Assembly (NCBI GenBank): GCA_029237515.1
Contig: JARBAV010000188.1
Location: forward strand, 1-7,225
DNA from: Nitrososphaerales archaeon
GTDB lineage: Archaea > Thermoproteota > Nitrososphaeria > Nitrososphaerales > Nitrososphaeraceae
Length of the DNA stretch: 7,225 nucleotides
Direction of reading: 5' to 3'
Shown here: positions 5,779 through 7,225 of the stretch, in pieces
Numbering within the stretch: position 1 is the first letter of the stretch
How the letters are laid out: the number at the start of each line of letters is the position of its first letter
Translations under genes and position numbers: made by a program
The notes under the pieces: model-generated
Told to the model about the DNA's origin: nothing
Database searches by the model: none
What the model saw: only the letters and a program-made list of their open reading frames with translations

Positions 5779-6261
5779 CTATACAAGCTTATCATCATAA
5801 TTTCCTTTGGATATCTCAGCGAAAATATCTTTGGGAAATTTTCCATCTACTTTTACTCCCATACTTAAACAAGATCCGACCACCTCCTTAGCGACTCCTT
5901 TGATGTCAATCGCGTAGGAACTGTCCAGCTTCATCTTCGCTATTTTCACAACTTTCTCTATTGGCAAATCACCTACATATTCGGTTCCTGACGTACCAGA
6001 TCCCTTGGTAATTCCACCTTCCTTTGCAATAAGTGCAGCAGTCGGGGGTATGCCTACTTCTACGGTGAATTGCTTCGTTTCGGTATCGACTTCGACTTTA
6101 ACAGGTACCTTCATCCCAGGAAAGTCTCGAGTCTTTTCATTAATGGTATTTACAACTTGTAATACATTAAGACCCATTGGACCTAACGAAGGGCCCAAAG
6201 GAGGACCTGCACTGGCTTCTCCACCGCTCACAAGAGCCGAAATACTTTTCTTTTCACCCAT
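5779..6261 (-). CDS. rpl11: Large-subunit ribosomal protein L11 (uL11)
   Basis: Component of the 50S GTPase-associated centre; it binds the conserved 23S rRNA stem-loop region and helps recruit translation factors. The ATG at 6261 gives 160 residues, typical for archaea. The N-terminal domain has the proline-rich signature GPPLGPSLGPMGLNV (about 19-33), and the C-terminal RNA-binding domain starts near GIPPTAALI (about 70-78) and includes KGSGTSG (87-93). The typical L11 sequence near the C-terminus (KEVVGSCLSMGVKVDG) is intact. A TTG at 6273 would add four residues (LFRY by codon), but the TATA-like box at 6287-6294 puts the RNA start near 6265, favouring the ATG and a nearly leaderless mRNA. 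In many archaea L11 is followed by L1, L10 and L12; here it is followed by a convergent unrelated gene. spt5 lies upstream on the same strand, separated by about 110 bases with its own stop and this new promoter. Confidence 0.97.
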   Translation of the reverse strand: MGEKKSISALVSGGEASAGPPLGPSLGPMGLNVLQVVNTINEKTRDFPGMKVPVKVEVDTETKQFTVEVGIPPTAALIAKEGGITKGSGTSGTEYVGDLPIEKVVKIAKMKLDSSYAIDIKGVAKEVVGSCLSMGVKVDGKFPKDIFAEISKGNYDDKLV

Positions 6262-6286
6262 ATACCGGAACAAAAGGATACGCCTA

Positions 6287-6294
6287 GATATAAA
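6287..6294 (-). promoter_or_regulatory. TATA box of rpl11
   Basis: On the minus strand this reads TTTATATC, centred 30 nt before the ATG at 6261. This predicts a leader of only a few bases, the usual thaumarchaeal leaderless form. It implies that rpl11 can be transcribed separately from spt5, and it decides the start codon against the upstream TTG. Confidence 0.6.
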
Positions 6295-6374
6295 TTGATT
6301 ATGCCATCCTAACTGACCATTTGATTGCTCAGAAATCTGAAGTCCTAATTTAGTTTCGAACCTTGGACTTGGAC

Positions 6375-7040
6375 TTACTGAATCAATTTGCGGAGATAGT
6401 TCGCATCAACGGTCACTGGAATTTGGTATGGTGAGTCAAGAAGAACTACTGTTGCCTCCTGTTTCTCGTAATCAACTCTGATTACCTTTGCTTTCATGGA
6501 TTTGAACGGTCCGGCTACCACCTCAACCATACTATCTACGCTTAGATCAGTTACTACAGGTTTCTTTACAAGATAACCCTCTATATCCTTGAACGGCAAT
6601 TCCCCACGTATTTGTCCGCGAACGTGTCGCACTCCACTTAGCGCTTCATACGCCACATTTGCGTCCGGTGCCTCTACTATAATGTAGCCTTTGAAATTTT
6701 CCAACGCTAAAATCGAAAATATTTTCAATTTCTTTGTAGTAATTTTTGTGTGTAAAATGTTGGCGACGACTCGCTCCTGGCCACCGGTTATCCTTATGGC
6801 AAAAAATTTGGACTTTGTGACATTTTCTGTAGCGCGTTCATTAGTCTTATCGATAGGGTCGGCTAGCACTGATTCGTTTCCCATATTGCTTTCGTGCATG
6901 CTGCTAGGAGTTTCATCCCCTACACCTTCTGAGGCTATGCTTTCAAGGTTAGGCTCTTCGGACACATTCGTAGTATCACCACTACCCTCCAGATTCTCCT
7001 TATCTATATTACTATGAACGTCAAATAAATTAGCATCCAT
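6375..7040 (-). CDS. spt5: Transcription elongation factor Spt5 (NusG family) with acidic N-terminal extension
   Basis: Universal elongation factor that, with Spt4, binds the RNA polymerase clamp to close the cleft and raise processivity. The core is complete: NGN domain about 77-160 (begins KSKFFAIRITGGQERVVANIL; includes FKGYIIVEA and RGQIRGELPF), then KOW domain about 168-205 (VDSMVEVVAGPFKSMKAKV) and a short tail to residue 221. Archaeal Spt5 is usually about 145-160 residues, so about 75 N-terminal residues are extra. Residues 1-74 contain 18 Asp/Glu against three Lys/Arg, are rich in Ser, Asn and Thr, and look disordered. The extension seems to be really translated: the ATG at 7040 is 31-40 bases after a good TATA box, whereas no such box is placed for an internal start. 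The extension recalls the acidic N-terminus of eukaryotic Spt5. The usual upstream neighbour, secE, is not visible in the remaining 185 bases. Confidence 0.95.
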   Translation of the reverse strand: MDANLFDVHSNIDKENLEGSGDTTNVSEEPNLESIASEGVGDETPSSMHESNMGNESVLADPIDKTNERATENVTKSKFFAIRITGGQERVVANILHTKITTKKLKIFSILALENFKGYIIVEAPDANVAYEALSGVRHVRGQIRGELPFKDIEGYLVKKPVVTDLSVDSMVEVVAGPFKSMKAKVIRVDYEKQEATVVLLDSPYQIPVTVDANYLRKLIQ

Positions 7041-7070
7041 TTAGCGAATGTATCTACGATATATTATTGC

Positions 7071-7080
7071 ATTTTATAAA
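7071..7080 (-). promoter_or_regulatory. TATA box of spt5
   Basis: On the minus strand the sequence is TTTATAAAAT, preceded by the purine-rich CGTAAA as a possible BRE. Its centre is about 36 nt before the ATG at 7040, predicting an RNA start near 7050 and a leader of about 10 nt. This is the best-looking archaeal promoter in the window and supports the long form of Spt5. Confidence 0.6.
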
Positions 7081-7225
7081 TTTACGTCGTATATTCCTGG
7101 TGTACATTTGTCAATCTCAAGCTTTAAATTCTAAATTCTCGATTCATTGGGGCAAGTTGAACTCAGGACCTAATATTCGGCTACTAATTGAACCGTTGTT
7201 AGCGAATTTATAGTAGATACTCTCC

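Noticed and set aside
6340..6372. GGTTCGAA on the minus strand between spt5 and rpl11, resembling a tRNA T-loop
   Set aside because: The flanking bases do not form the T-stem, and no D-arm or anticodon arm lies upstream. The nearby AGTCCAAGTCCA is only a short tandem hexamer.
6005..7017. Long open frames on the plus strand opposite rpl11 and spt5
   Set aside because: Both are antisense shadows; the minus-strand products are unmistakable L11 and Spt5.
7082..7212. Open frame on the plus strand upstream of spt5 (about 43 codons, GTG or CTG start)
   Set aside because: It has no promoter or ribosome site, overlaps the upstream region of the spt5 promoter, and its composition is not protein-like.
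7148..7225. Minus-strand frame entering from the right edge and ending in TGA (tail ILGPEFNLPQ), considered as the end of secE
   Set aside because: The 26 visible residues are polar, with no membrane helix as expected at the SecE C-terminus, and another frame is equally open.

Overview
The window looks like a chromosomal housekeeping segment from an ammonia-oxidising-type archaeon (Thaumarchaeota/Nitrososphaeria; Nitrososphaera or Nitrosocosmicus-like is my best guess). The basis is an archaeal clamp-loader small subunit (RFC), an archaeal Spt5 close to ribosomal protein L11, TATA-like boxes about 25-40 nt before start codons with almost no Shine-Dalgarno sequences (leaderless style), and several small proteins of kinds common in that group: a one-finger C2H2 protein, a small winged-helix protein, a two-helix membrane protein and an exported FxLYD-type protein. 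The DNA is AT-rich and the intergenic gaps are long, about 65-300 bases. The lineage is inferred from protein character, not from a database comparison.

Left part (1-1806, plus strand): about 290 bases with no convincing gene, then uppP (polyprenyl-diphosphate phosphatase, lipid-carrier recycling) with a likely intrinsic terminator, then a 68-residue C2H2 zinc-finger protein. A 304-base non-coding gap follows; it holds a 10-bp inverted repeat and a perfect 16-bp palindrome.

Middle part (1807-4351): nadE (ammonia-dependent NAD synthetase, minus) and rfcS (replication factor C small subunit, plus) are divergent. Their shared 240-base spacer contains a nested set of inverted repeats that could fold into a long hairpin. 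After rfcS come a possible 47-codon ORF of low confidence and a winged-helix DNA-binding protein.

Right part (4352-7225): a two-helix membrane protein (minus) converges on the winged-helix gene and diverges from a signal-anchored protein with two FxLYD-like domains (plus). That gene converges on rpl11 (minus), and spt5 (minus) lies upstream of rpl11 with its own promoter. Spt5 carries an unusual acidic N-terminal extension of about 75 residues before the NGN-KOW core. The window ends in the non-coding region upstream of spt5.

Functionally these genes serve separate core processes: lipid-carrier recycling, NAD synthesis, replication, transcription elongation and translation. Most appear to be transcribed singly from their own promoters. 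I do not see a defence island, CRISPR array, mobile element, tRNA or rRNA. The best candidates for something new are the Spt5 acidic extension and the nested inverted repeats between nadE and rfcS.
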